A DNA stretch of 64,000 bases from Timema cristinae (lineage: Eukaryota > Arthropoda > Insecta > Phasmatodea > Timematidae). The position numbers and the translations under genes were made by a program. Numbering within the stretch: the stretch's first letter is position 1; each line of letters begins with the position of its first letter. The DNA is taken from contig JBCFYV010000001.1 in the NCBI GenBank assembly GCA_039000515.1, forward strand, positions 14,857,928 through 14,921,927, written 5' to 3'. The notes beneath the pieces were generated by a model. The model was not told the DNA's origin and ran no database searches. It saw nothing but the letters and a program-made list of their open reading frames with translations. Positions 1 through 11,070 of the stretch are shown piece after piece.

Positions 1-859
1 TATTAATATATTTGCCTTGAAAAGCTCAAGTTAAAACGGGTATTTATATTAGTTGTATCGTAGAGTCCATGCTGGATATTCATATCGTAGGTTCAGGAAG
101 TATATATGTTGTAATCTCCCTATTTAATAGTAATCTATATTCAACCTTATTCATATCTAAAACAGTAGCATAATTCGTACAAATGCATAGCCTTAAATAG
201 TTATGATGTAGGTTCTAAAATAAAGATAGTCAAAATCTAATTATTATAAATATTACTACAATTTTTAAACTATATTAAAAAACAAAAATCTTTTTATCAT
301 TGTGTTTATTTCACAATAAAGCACAGGTATGATCTGCTTTATTAGGGTTGGATGAAATGGATATATTTATTTACACATTCAATTGACATACATTATTGTC
401 TTTGAGTTAACAATCTGTTTTATAATAATACATACTGTTCACTAGCTACAACTATTATTCTTACTAACAAGAAGTGTGTCATGGCATTTAAACAATGGTT
501 TAGCTGTAATGCAAATAAATAGATCTGTATGTTTACCTATATCCAAAGCCATTAAATTAAGTTCAATACTGTCTGAAACACATTTGGTCAAGAAACAAAC
601 AAAAGAAAACACAACATACTAAATCATCACCTTCCACTTTGATAGTAATCATTACAGTCTGACCCATAATTAAGGTTAGGTTAATAGTACTTTTCAAGAA
701 CTGACATAAGTAACAGACAGTTTAAAACAACAAGGTTAAAGCATTGAGAGATAATTTACCAATGTAATTTAATCTATGCATAACCTACACTTGTAAAATT
801 TTAAAATGTCTAAGGGTCATCCATAAACCATGTAAAACTGTTGAAAAAAGGGAAAGATC
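1..859. other. AT-rich DNA, no gene seen
   Basis: No ORF of useful length, no splice-bounded coding block and no clear repeat structure was seen on either strand. Confidence 0.4.
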
Positions 860-1165
860 GATTGTCTTGTATTGGTCATATACGGGGGAAGATCTCTATA
901 TGTTGTTACATGGGGGGGGGGGGGGGGGGGGCGAGCTCCAATATATACATGGTTTTACATGAGGGGAGCTCTAATGTCTACACGGTGCTACATGGGGGAG
1001 CTCTAATGTCTACATGTTGATATATGGGGGAGCTCTTATATCTACACGGTGTTACATGGGGGAGCTCTAATGTTTACACGGTGTTATTTGGGGGAGCTCT
1101 AATGTCTACATGATGTTACACGGGGGGAGCTCTAATATCTAAGCTATAATGTTTACACAGTGCAG
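860..1165. repeat. Minisatellite, about 36-bp unit, with a 20-G run
   Basis: About eight imperfect units follow the pattern TACA(T/C)GGGGGAGCTC, then TAATGTCTACACGGTGT. One unit carries an uninterrupted run of 20 G at 912-931. The G runs and GAGCTC sites recur with the unit. No coding potential is seen. Confidence 0.8.
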
Positions 1166-1199
1166 TGTTAGGTAAATATGAGAGAGGGTCAAAAGAGGT

Positions 1200-2850
1200 A
1201 AGAAAATAGTGTTAGGTTGTTTATGGATGACCTCTTCATAGAGATTTTGTTGGGAAAAAACTCAACAAAGTGTGCGTTAGGGTGTTAGAAACAAACTAAT
1301 TCTTACATAAAAGATACTTTTTAACTGTTAATATTCCTCTAAAAATAAATATTTTGTTTAAAAATAACAATGCTGTATAAAAAGTATTAAAACAAAAACA
1401 AAATTACTTCTAAAAGTGGAAGCAATTTTATACCTAACTGGTAAAGTCGAGTAAAGCGTTCTTGGTTTAATATTTCGAGACACAAGATAGATGACAAGAA
1501 CTTACAAACAGAACAACAAGCAATGCCTACAATAATTATGTTTTTGACTGCTTTTTGAATTTAATTTCCAAGAATTTAAATTTGGCAAATTCTTCTAAAC
1601 ACATGTTATTATTCTCTATGAATACATTGGTTTTATCCATATTTAGTCATAAACTTATTTCTTTACCAAGTTTTTTTTTTGTATAACATTAGCCTCTTGT
1701 TAAAACTAATTGCTTCAAATAATTCAAAAACTTCATCTTGTCTGTAATTTTATGCAAATGCGAGGTAATTAAAAACCAAACAAAGAGGGGAGTGTACAAC
1801 TGAGCAAACTGCTTGGTGAAGTTTGAGGGGTACGATACACAGATAAAGAAGGTATTGAGTAGGGCTGTGAAAAAAGTGTCGGTCGGTACTTTACTAATAT
1901 TGATATTTACCTTTCCAAACTAGTGTTTTTTTACTCAACACTTTTACTGATATTAGTACTCACACTCTGGTAATGGATCAGTATTATAAGAAAATAGTTT
2001 TTTTTGTCATATTCACTCGTGCTAAGATTAAATGTTTACTAGGGTGGACTGTGGAGAAAGAACAAATTAAACTATTTCTCAATCCTCACTCATTTTCTGC
2101 GACAAGCAAGAAGCAACTCTAGCATTTGGACACTTAGATAGAAACATGTAAAAGGAATAATATAACAAAGGCCAAACACAGGAAATGTGGCAGAAATGAA
2201 AAGTGTGAACTGTGGTGTTATTTTCATTGTAAAAGCCATAATGTGTTTGTTTGTTCCATTTTTAAATGTTTTCTATATATTTTAAATGAACATAAGAAAT
2301 AGAATACATTGAAATTTACCTTTGAGTTACTACGTATCACGAGTTAAACTTTACATAATTCTTATCATTAATTAGGGTAAAAATGATTTTTTTTATCATT
2401 GAACTTAAAGTTATTTTAATTTTGAAAGAATATGCTCACTTTCTTATAAAAATATTAATGCTATTCTTCCTTAACTTTTACTTAAACCATTAAAATGGCT
2501 ATCCAAATTTAGCTAACGTTGATTGTAGCATTTTTTAATTTGTAGTACATCCACAAAATAAAATATTTGTGTGAAATTGACTTTTGGACCTTTTTAAATG
2601 CAAATTATAGTCAATTTTGTTGATTTAAATGTGATTTAAAGATAACACTCCATTAACAAAAATGAAAGTCACCTTATCCTAGTATATTTATTTCCTCCAA
2701 CCTAGGGACATTGATAAACCATCTTGTTTGAACATATTGGGACAAAGCAGATACTAAAAAATCCAGAAAAAGAAACCATGTGTAAGCAAACTATATATGT
2801 TTTTAATCATCCTAACTATGGTTCATTTGGTATTTACAAATTAAAGCATC
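1200..2850. other. AT-rich DNA, no gene seen
   Basis: Homopolymer-rich, AT-rich sequence with no convincing coding frame, splice-bounded block or repeat family that I could match elsewhere in the window. Confidence 0.4.
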
Positions 2851-2852
2851 GA

Positions 2853-3470
2853 GATTAAAATAAATAAATAAAAAGGAAAAATAAACTAATTTAGAGTAAA
2901 CTTGATGAAGAAAGCCCATCTAGGTAAAGAGTAAAATGTGCGAAGAATCCAATGCACAAAGCTGACATCTTCCTTCCGTCGTCTAGAGTAGAAGTAGTCA
3001 CACACACATTTTAACACAGAGAGAGTAATATTTCGGCATTGTTGCGTTTATCAATGCTGAAATATTACTCTATTGATTATATTATATTACTTTATTATAT
3101 ATTATATAAAATACTAACCATACCCAGGCTTTGAGAAATTAACTTTACTCCCAAAAACAGTTTACACAGTGTTTTTCTAACAGTTTCTTTGTTTAATTCA
3201 AGAGGGAATAATCCAGTGTTTGTGTGAAGTTTATTCCCTCTTATCTGTTTGTGTTAGGTAAAGGCAACAATGCCGAAATATTACTCTATGTATGTTTATA
3301 TGTGTGTGTGACAACTTTTTATATAGAAGACAGAAGAAAGGAAGAAGTATCAACTTTGTGCATTGGATTCTTCCCAAATTTTCCTCTGCCTAGCTGGGCT
3401 TTCTTCAGTGAGTTAATTACTTTATTTTCCCTTTTTCTTTATTTTTATCAATTTCCAATATTGTAAAATT
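2853..3470. repeat. Large imperfect inverted repeat (foldback/MITE-like)
   Basis: The arms at about 2903-3049 and 3257-3411 are reverse complements with scattered mismatches. Both carry GAAGAAAGCCCA, GAAGAATCCAATGCACAAAG and GTAATATTTCGGCATTGTTG. The similarity weakens but continues outward to about 2853 and 3470. The spacer holds a second small inverted repeat (AAGAGGGAATAA at 3200 and TTATTCCCTCTT at 3231). There is a third inverted copy of the GTAATATT end near 3055. No transposase is present, so a non-autonomous foldback element is the likeliest reading. Confidence 0.7.
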
Positions 3471-3659
3471 ATTTAGCCATTGGGTTACCTCATTTTTAAA
3501 CACTATTCCGTCTTAGATAAAATTTGATTTGGTTACATTTTAACACCTCCCCCCCCCACCAAATAATATCAGGGTCAATCCTTATATCACGTCCTCACTC
3601 GGCTAACAATCTACATGTTGTTCTACCTGTTATGAGGTGAGAGAGAGAGCCTGCAACAT

Positions 3660-4387
3660 ATGTCAAGGAAGATTGAAATCCAACTCAACATCGAGAAAGT
3701 TGACTTACTAACCACGTTGAGTCAACACACCTCGGATGATTGTTCATCCAAACAAGACTCGATCACCTACAACTTCTCCTCACCAGAGACCACCGAAAGG
3801 GAACCTTTTCTTTGGAGACATCTTACAAAACCTAAGCCGCAGACAAGGCTGTTGACACTATCCACCTCTCAACACCAGATATCCTCACCCAACCAGACTT
3901 TAGATACATAACCAACTTACGGGCTCAAGATTAGAGGACCATATGCCACCAGTGGGTGAAGATCAAACAGACCTTCTCGTGAGAAACCATGACAGCCCAG
4001 GACGGTATGGCACTGCAAATGCAACATCTCCAGGAGTCCATAACAACCATGGAGAAAAGATTCCAGGTCATCTTGTTCCGGTTTAGCACAACACCAGCGG
4101 CTGCTACGACAGAAAATGTTACAGCAGGTCCTTCTGTGGCTCCCATACAGCCGACATTTAACCCACTGCCTGCACAACCTATTATGAGAAAGAACCCAGG
4201 ACTAAAAAGGAAAGCAACGGTAAAGGGGCCAGGTTACAAAGCTGGGTATCCCCCGAAAGCCCAACAAAAGTTGATTGTTGGAGGGTTTCCTAGGAGTGTG
4301 GCAATGACTATTAACAAGTTTAATCAGTTTGTGGCGTCATATAAACACATAATTGATTTTTATTTACATAACAAAGTTTTAATATAG
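3660..4387 (+). CDS. Unidentified ORF pair, possible retroelement gag-like remnant
   Basis: I do not recognise a family. Two plus-strand frames follow each other: 3660-3911 (83 codons) and 3989-4387 (132 codons, starting MTAQDGMALQMQHLQESITT). The second has a predicted helical start rich in Q, E and M, then an A/T/P-rich linker (around PLPAQP). A basic stretch (NPGLKRKATVKGPGYKAG) and a hydrophobic tail follow. This layout, a coiled-coil-like start and a basic C-terminal half, would fit a gag-like or LINE ORF1-like protein. No zinc knuckle is visible. The two frames are offset, so a frameshift or a missed intron would be needed to join them. It could also be chance. Confidence 0.25.
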
Positions 4388-4678
4388 TTGATGAACTAAA
4401 GTTTGCTTTGATTCTTAGAAGATTTCTGATAAGGTTGATTGATTTTGATTCAAATGGGGGAAAATTCGAGCTCTAAAATGGCTAGTAAACTTGCCCACAA
4501 AATAAACATATATTTCAAAACCACGATTAGTTTTATAGAACCAACAAAATGTTGTCATGACACAGTTTCGCTGGTTGGAATCCTGGCAAGGGACATCAAA
4601 TACAGGGCACTGGTTTAGACTCCAATGCTATCAAGAGGTGATAACACAAATGGATCACGGGACTAGCAAAACTAAGTA

Positions 4679-5444
4679 CAGAAGGGCCCCCATATCCACC
4701 GCGATTAAGTGAAACCATGGATAATATTGTTCTATTATATAACATGACATTCAGTGTAACATAAATAAACAGGAATCAAATAGCCGAAGCTATTATTTAT
4801 GCTTTTTTTAGTGAGGAATTCTTCATCTAGAGATCATATTCTGACTATCGAAAAATGACACCTGGATACAGGAATAGAAGCTGGGATTTTTGGCTTAGTT
4901 TGCCAATGCTCTAATCACCGAGTTACCCAGGAATTGTCCGTATCCAGGGTCATTCTTCACTCATAGTTTAAGGCAGAGTCTATGATGGATGTGCGGAAAT
5001 CATCGGCTACAAATGTGTGATTTTATCGAGATCTTGAGCTATCAGATAAAGCAGCCACCTTCGACTCGGCAGTTGGCTTAATGCTGCCACTTGTTCGGTT
5101 CTCGTGTCCAAGTGTCATTTTTCAATTTTCAGAATAAAGAAATACATTAAAGTTTAATTGATAAATTATTTACATTGAGACATTACCAACATTAAGTTAA
5201 GTACCTACATAATAAAGTGTACTGTACACTACAGTGTACTTACTATTCTCTGTTCTTCTTCTTGCAATTATCACTGATGATGATGGTGAAATGATAGAAC
5301 TATTTACACGGCGAGGGGATGAAGTGGGTTGATGGTGTAGGCATTGTGACTTAAAAAACAATTTTCTTTCTTTAACTAAAATTCAATAAAATAGGGCAAT
5401 GTTAAACCGTGGATATTGAATCAGCGGATACGGGGACCCTAATG
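4679..5444. mobile_element. MITE with TA duplication, pogo/Tc1-like termini
   Basis: The left end CAGAAGGGCCCCCATATCC and the right end, read in reverse as CATTAGGGTCCCCGTATCC, are terminal inverted repeats. They continue inward imperfectly (left CCATGGATAATATTG, right reverse CCACGGTTTAACATTG). TA flanks both sides (4677-4678 and 5445-5446), as expected for Tc1/mariner/pogo integration. There is no transposase. About 365 bp of the interior is a second repeat (4775-5145). The element lies about 120 bp downstream of the glutamate carrier stop codon, so it may be in the 3' UTR or just beyond. Confidence 0.75.
4775..5145. mobile_element. Inverted tRNA-SINE dimer, copy 1 (degenerate)
   Basis: It starts GAATCAAATAGCCGAAGC and ends TTTTTCAATTTTCAGAAT. 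It matches the better preserved copy at 22153-22572 along its length. The left half is a tRNA-derived SINE on the minus strand, with decayed A and B boxes at about 4870-4945. The right end repeats the GTGTCCAAGTGTCATTTTTC motif in the opposite direction. It is inserted inside the TA-flanked MITE. Confidence 0.7.
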
Positions 5445-5564
5445 TACAACCTAATCTAAATGAAGTTACCTACAAGTAAGGGGCCAGGCCAAGTTGGGTT
5501 TATCGACGTTACTTAATCTACTCCTAGTAGGGGTATGTGTCACGCTAGGTTTGGTGTTGCCTAG

Positions 5565-5709
5565 TTAGCTGTTTTTTACACCAAGCAGCATCTCAGCAAC
5601 TCCAAGGTAATAAACCATTTGGGCTATTCCAAACAACGGAGCGATAACAATCATCCGACAAGCTCCGCCCTTGAAGAACGCCTTCACACCTTCATTCTTC
5701 CAAATCTTA
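5565..5709 (-). CDS. Glutamate carrier, last coding exon
   Basis: It follows a GCAG acceptor and encodes the end of carrier repeat 3, finishing [12 protein letters not shown] and TAA (5567-5565). The segment [15 protein letters not shown] is the conserved final helix region. Confidence 0.93.
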
Positions 5710-7812
5710 CTGCAACATTAAGAAAGGCAATACTTCCAATTAACTTCTGTAATATCACAAAAATACAGTTTCAAGAGACAAACATGGAGTATTACGGTAG
5801 GTAGCCTACATGAAAGCGTCGGCGATGCTGGTGTACGCTATCTCCCCCTCTGCTCTCTTGAGAAGCTGAAGACGTGTCTTCACAACGTCGAATGGGTTGA
5901 CTAGTAACGCAGTGATTGCGCCCGAAGTGCAGCCGGATAGAAGGGAGCACCAGAAGACTGCCTCCCCTGAATCAATACCAAATAATATATGTGTTTGTTC
6001 AAAGACAATCACTGTGAGCAATAGGATTGTAGACAAGAGTCAACCAGACAGTTTGTAACAAGTGTGTATTCACCCGAGTTATCCTTCCGTCTTGGCCCAA
6101 GAGCATTGAGGCGCGCGAACAATGGGAAGTAGATGACAGAGAAGGAAACATCCCTTAACATTGTGGCTCCAATTCCTTTGTATAGCCCAAGGATTCCCTT
6201 GGTTCGGAGAAGTTCTAGAGTTATGGCGGTGGCTGAGGTCTTAGGAGCAACTTTAACACCTGAAACAAAAATCTTACTCTTTAAAATAAACACTAAGTAA
6301 TATGATTAGGTATTTAGAAATGTTAATCAGGCATTTTGAATTTAATCTTAAAACTAGTAGCTTTGGAAAGTTCCACCCTTAAAAAAAAAATACCAGGGGT
6401 AGCTCATCCAGTCGATTTTACGGCAATTCTCAGTCGATCACCCAAGGAAACTACACTGTCACTGTTGATATTTGAGCCTTTTAGACTTACAAATAATACA
6501 TAAAATACTGGCATATATGATTTGAGTGTGACCAAAATAACCTTGACCGGTCATAATAGATAATTTTATGGAGGGGAAAACCAACAGAAAATGTACATTT
6601 CATGAATTTATTCTACAGTTTCTATAAAAAATGGGGATACAAGTATTTGAGGAAAGATTTAATATAAGGAATACATATATGATTTGTTGGAAAAAAAAAG
6701 TAGAGTGGAAGAATTATGAATGACCTTTCAAAACAAGTCTTTCACTATCATGGTGACTATTCCAAACAATCGAATGAAGCCTTATAGTTGGAGCCTCTTA
6801 GCATGTATAGCATCTGTAAAACATGTAAAATCTCATGATCTCTTGGTTCCTCTTACCATAACTGTTATACATAAATATGCATTTCTAGCAGTGTTTTTGT
6901 CTATTATTAAGAAAGTTAACTATTGAAAAGTTGTTCCACCGCAAGAGAAAATGTTATTTCGCTGGGGAAATTTAAACTGTCCGCTATAGATAATAATCCG
7001 CTGTTCAGAAGCGTTCATTAAGGGAGATTCTATTGTACAGCTAAAGAATGGTTCAATTTATATTTATATACGATTACATACAAGCCAAGAAGAAAGGATT
7101 CAGACTTGTTGAGCCATTATACATTTAGTGAGTCAAATTGAAACTAAGACTTTAAATTGTCTTATCTTTGTAAATGAAGTTAAGATGTTACCCTCAGTCC
7201 CGACGGCAGCCACCCTGCCTGCATCTTGAAGTTGAATCTTGAGCAGTTCCATGGGTGTGGTGATTATGATCTGACACAAGCCCGCTAAACCTCCCGCCAA
7301 CATTTCCCGGGGCAGCGGAATTTTGCCACTGAAACAACAAAAGTGACCTCAGTCATAGATTGGCACTCTACCATATCAACAATCCTAATATCACTCCACT
7401 ATATCACAGTGATACAGTGATGTATGTTTCCTTGAACCACAATCTTGATATCCCCTAAACCTGACCTAAATACAGCGAGAAAGGCTGACAAGGGTGAGGC
7501 TCTTGCAAATAAAAGAAGAAACAACTAAAAAACCAACAAACCTAAATTCAATAAGTAGTTATCTATCTATATCATCATCATGAAACATTTCCAGCCTGTG
7601 GCCGGGTCCGTTTAGTAAAATGCCTCCTTCCCCTGTCCTTTCACCCTTCTTCCTCCTACACTCTTCTCACCTCACTTGCTCACTTTCTGTTATCTATATA
7701 TATGGAAGAGAGGATTCCAAGAAGATTAATAATATATATGGCTTGAATAAAAAACTGATCCAGGGCACAGGCTGGAAACCTTATATATATTTTCCAGTCT
7801 GTGCCTGTGCTC

Positions 7813-7843
<31 letters not shown>

Positions 7844-10800
7844 GAGAGAGATATGCAATATGTGTCTTTCTTTTCACACTAAATAAAATATAATATTTAC
7901 CCTGATGATGGTGCTAGATGATGCCTAAAGAAGTCATTGGCTGTAAGTTTAATGGCCTTCTCCGGAGTAATCAGAAGAATATTCACCCCAGAACCTGGAT
8001 GCACCATAAATAATTGATTTAGATTATAGAATAATGAGACAAGAGTAGTTGGAGAAGGTTATTAATTATAAATAACATTAGCTACTTAATCAATATTTTA
8101 ATCATAATTAATTTTTTTTTGCACTATACACAAATCATTATAAGTTATATTTTTAATAATTTTATTTCAACATTTTCCTACTTTTATTTCCAAAACATAA
8201 TTTTTCATTTTCCTCAAAATGTCTTTCTAGCCAAATGAAGACTTAAAATCCCGTGTAAATTAAGTTGGTTAATTGCAACATACACTTCAAAGTAAGAATA
8301 CTCTTAAGATAAAAAAAAAAAGTTGAAACAAAATCTTTGATCTAGTAAGTCCTCAACTTACTTGGCTAGTTTGTTCTAAAGGTTTCCGCTCAAGTTGATA
8401 AACCGCATAAATCGAATGGTGCCTAAATAAAATGTATTTTTGATAATTTTTTTGAAAGTATAATTAAAGCTAATTAAGTCCTGTTTATGAAAATAAAACT
8501 ACTAAATACTGTATATAGGTGCATCAGCAAGACATAACCACAGCTAAGGTAGAAACAAACAAAATGGCTATAACACTAAAAGTTGAGCATCAGAATGCAG
8601 AAAAAAGCATCTATCAAGATTATATGGGCTTGATAGATGATGCTACTAGCTGTAAGTGGAAATACCACAACCGCATTTCTTCAAATCCCATAGCTCAGGT
8701 ATGTATATGTCAAGTGAATACTTAAAATCATAAAGATAAACCATATCTGTAACTTAGCTATGCCATAAAAATTGAATGGGGCAGGTACCTAAGCGTTGGA
8801 TATGACAAAGAGGTAGGCATGGTTTATTGTTACAGCTCCAAGTTTGTATGAAACTTTAACCCTAAGTAATTTGGTTAAATTACCTGACAGATAAATAAGA
8901 TAATGAGGCAATAAAGAAAATAAGTACTAAACACTTACCACGGTACATCCCGAAATAGCCCTCGGCTCTGTAAGTCTGGCGGAAGCAATGCAACCTGGGA
9001 GATAAAGAAATGTTAGTGTTATTGATAAATCGTAAGCAGCAAATACTGTCATGGGTGCGGGTACGATCAAGGCTAGTAACCTGGTCTACTCTATTTAAAA
9101 CTACTACAAGAGATGTTGAAAAAATAGCCTCTGATGGGCAGCTGAGGTAAAACTGAATGGCTCATCAATTGACAAATTGGCAAAATAAAAGAGCATGTAG
9201 CATGTATGACTTTGTGTTTGGATGTTGTTGAAGCGAAGGAAATATGCAAGGATAGGGAAGTGTGGAGAAAGTTAGTGAGGATGGAATAAGTACAGAGTTG
9301 TGGTTTTAGCTATATTCACAGTTTCTTGCCTATCCCGTAAGGGAATGGCGTGATTATATATGTATGTATGTATGTATGGATTGAAGACTTTACATTCTTA
9401 TATTTTATTTGCCAACTTAGTATGAAATGATCAAGACATGATTCTAACCAATTAATAAATTAATTAAATTAGGCCCTATGGTAATCTTTACTCAGTAGAT
9501 TACAATACACTATCATGTAAGGAAAACCACCAAATTAAAGTATACAAGTAAAACAAGCCTTGGTCACCCCACTCCGATGTAGCAGATGTGTCTGAACCTT
9601 CTACTTTATAAGTTATAAGAGAAAATAATTGAGAATGCAGTGAACTGAAGTGTACAGAGCAAGAAAGGGTATAGAAACAGAAATACTTGAGTAAATTATT
9701 TATGATAATCAGTAGATATTGTAATATTTAATAAATCATTCCAACACATTCATGACAGCTATGCCCAAACCTCAATGTTTTACCTGTTTTAATTGACCTC
9801 GGTGGTCTTGAGGTAAAGTGCTTGCCTCAGGACCCGATGTCAGCGGGTTCAAACCCAGCTGAGGCCGGTAAATTTTTCTTGGTGGATAAAAATCTGTAGC
9901 ATATCTTCCTTCAGAGGGGGAGTAAAACAGTCGGTCCCATGTCAATAGTGGGGTGTAAAAGAACCCTGAAAGGTATGTGAAAATACCTTTCTCGTCAAAA
10001 TTGGTAGGTCCTTTCGATTTCGCTCATAGAAACTATCGTGTGCTCATATAATCAGTAGGTTCATAAAGTACATGTTAAACCTCTCAAATAAAAAATACTT
10101 GTTTAATCCACTCCAAAATATTTTCTTTATTAAACATGCAACAATAATAAAAAAAAGAAACACAAATGAGCTTATAATCATAAAAATTGGGTAAATAATA
10201 ACCAAGAAATCTATTTTTAAAAATACAATGGAAATAAATATTAGCTAAATAATTATGGTATATATTAAAAAAATATAGGGAATAGAAGACAATATAGGAC
10301 ACATCCTGAAAATATAGGAAATGTTATAAGTACTGTACCAGGGAAGTTAATGCATGCTGGGTTGGAAGGTACGAAACAGAGGGATATGGTGGGGGTATTT
10401 AAGAATGTTTCTTTCTCTCTCTTAGGTATGAGACATTCTCTGCTACTATCCCAGACATAAACATGTTTTACTTACCATAATAAACATTTCACTGTTATAA
10501 TAGAGTTAAAATTTTCCCCCATTAGCCTCATAACAGTGTTTACATTGAATGTAATGTTATTATAAATGTAGTCCTTTACCAGTGGCAATATATATTCTAC
10601 GGAGTTGAGTTCGAGATTGAATGGGTGTAGACGTAGAATAGAATGTTCATACTTTACTAGCCATGAATGTTGTGATAGGGCATATTATCAATAACTAGTA
10701 CACTGTCAGGTGGCAAGTTGGAAATTTTGTTTGCTATCCATTTTTCATAGAATAAAAATGTTAAAAAAAAGGACAGTAAGCACCACATGACTACTCACAA

Positions 10801-11070
10801 CTCCACTATGTTATTTATACTGTTGGCTTGTCCTTGAACTAGCCGGTGCATGCATCCATATTGTTTTGCCATTGCGCAATGGTAACAGTTCCACGTTTAA
10901 CCTCATCAGCAGTACATGTATGCATGTATACTCACATAGAAGAGTACTGTTTCTGACCATCTGGGCCAATTTGTTGATTTTGGAGTCGAGTCTTGACAAG
11001 ATCCAGGGGAAACACACATGACACGCCGATAATACCAGCAATACCGCCATTGATAATCTTAGGTAGTAGT
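5565..11070 (-). CDS. Mitochondrial glutamate carrier (SLC25A22/GC1 type), 5' exon not found
   Basis: The product is an inner-membrane carrier of the SLC25 family; its close relatives move glutamate with protons into the mitochondrial matrix. Seven exons join in phase with GT/AG borders: 11070-10936, 8994-8939, 7994-7901, 7328-7192, 6259-6074, 5966-5810 and 5709-5565, giving 303 residues plus a stop. All three carrier signatures are present: [10 protein letters not shown] (repeat 1), [10 protein letters not shown] (repeat 2) and [10 protein letters not shown] (repeat 3). [20 protein letters not shown] and [20 protein letters not shown] are typical of the insect glutamate carrier branch. The full protein is usually about 320 aa, so only about 10-15 N-terminal residues are missing. 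The first exon seen begins with the last base of a split codon, so a short upstream coding exon must exist above 11070. The call is firm; exact substrate is inferred from the family. Confidence 0.95.
5810..5966 (-). CDS. Glutamate carrier exon with signature 3
   Basis: It has a TCAG acceptor and a GTAGGC donor. It encodes [20 protein letters not shown] followed by the third carrier signature, [10 protein letters not shown]. It ends in the first two bases of a split isoleucine codon that the next exon completes. Confidence 0.94.
6074..6259 (-). CDS. Glutamate carrier exon, second half of repeat 2
   Basis: It has a TTTCAG acceptor and a GTGAAT donor. It encodes the [19 protein letters not shown] and [20 protein letters not shown] segments. 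These correspond to the matrix loop and fourth transmembrane helix of the carrier fold. Confidence 0.94.
7192..7328 (-). CDS. Glutamate carrier exon with signature 2
   Basis: It has a TTTCAG acceptor and a GTAACA donor. It encodes [20 protein letters not shown] and then [11 protein letters not shown], the second carrier signature. Confidence 0.94.
7560..7690 (-). mobile_element. LINE 3'-end fragment in a carrier intron
   Basis: Read on the minus strand it gives GGCATTTTACTAAACGGACC, then CAGGCTGGAAAT, then a GATGATGAT run. This matches the plus-strand element end at 57240-57300. The decayed frame upstream resembles the basic tail coded at 57060-57220. Confidence 0.55.
7805..7853. repeat. Palindromic simple repeat (TC)n(TA)n(GA)n
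   Basis: CTCTCTCTCTCTCT runs into a TA run and then AGAGAGAG, giving a perfect foldback. It lies in the intron next to the exon ending at 7901. Confidence 0.8.
7901..7994 (-). CDS. Glutamate carrier exon, end of repeat 1
   Basis: It has a TCCAG acceptor and a GTAAAT donor. It encodes [20 protein letters not shown] and then [10 protein letters not shown]. These are hallmark residues of the glutamate carrier branch of SLC25. Confidence 0.94.
8939..8994 (-). CDS. Glutamate carrier short exon
   Basis: A 56-bp exon with a TCCCAG acceptor and a GTAAGT donor. It encodes [19 protein letters not shown], the conserved matrix helix h12 region after signature 1. Confidence 0.93.
9180..9380 (+). mobile_element. 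Probable LINE 3' tail with (TATG)n end
   Basis: A decayed frame reads [15 protein letters not shown]. After it come a short untranslated stretch and a TATG microsatellite at about 9354-9378. This resembles the last coding part and tail of insect non-LTR elements. It sits in a carrier intron. Confidence 0.4.
9795..10096 (+). mobile_element. tRNA-derived SINE, type 2
   Basis: The head has a B-box match (GGGTTCAAACCC) and an A-box-like GGTGGTCTTGAGG. The body includes GTCGGTCCCATGTCAATAG and GAACCCTGAAAGGTATGTG. The end is CAAATAAAAAA. Related copies are at 29556-29835 (minus) and 52178-52640 (plus). The flanks TACCTGTTTTAAT and TACTTGTTTAAT may be a decayed target duplication. It lies inside a carrier intron. 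Confidence 0.8.
10936..11070 (-). CDS. Glutamate carrier exon with signature 1
   Basis: It has a TTCTAG acceptor and a GTGAGT donor. After one base of a split codon it encodes [20 protein letters not shown] and then [20 protein letters not shown]. The acceptor and the first 40 or so bases of this exon are the source of the tandem array just upstream. Confidence 0.94.

Noticed and set aside
8519..8725. 68-codon plus-strand ORF in a carrier intron
   Set aside because: No recognisable domain or splice pairing, on the strand opposite the gene. Likely chance.
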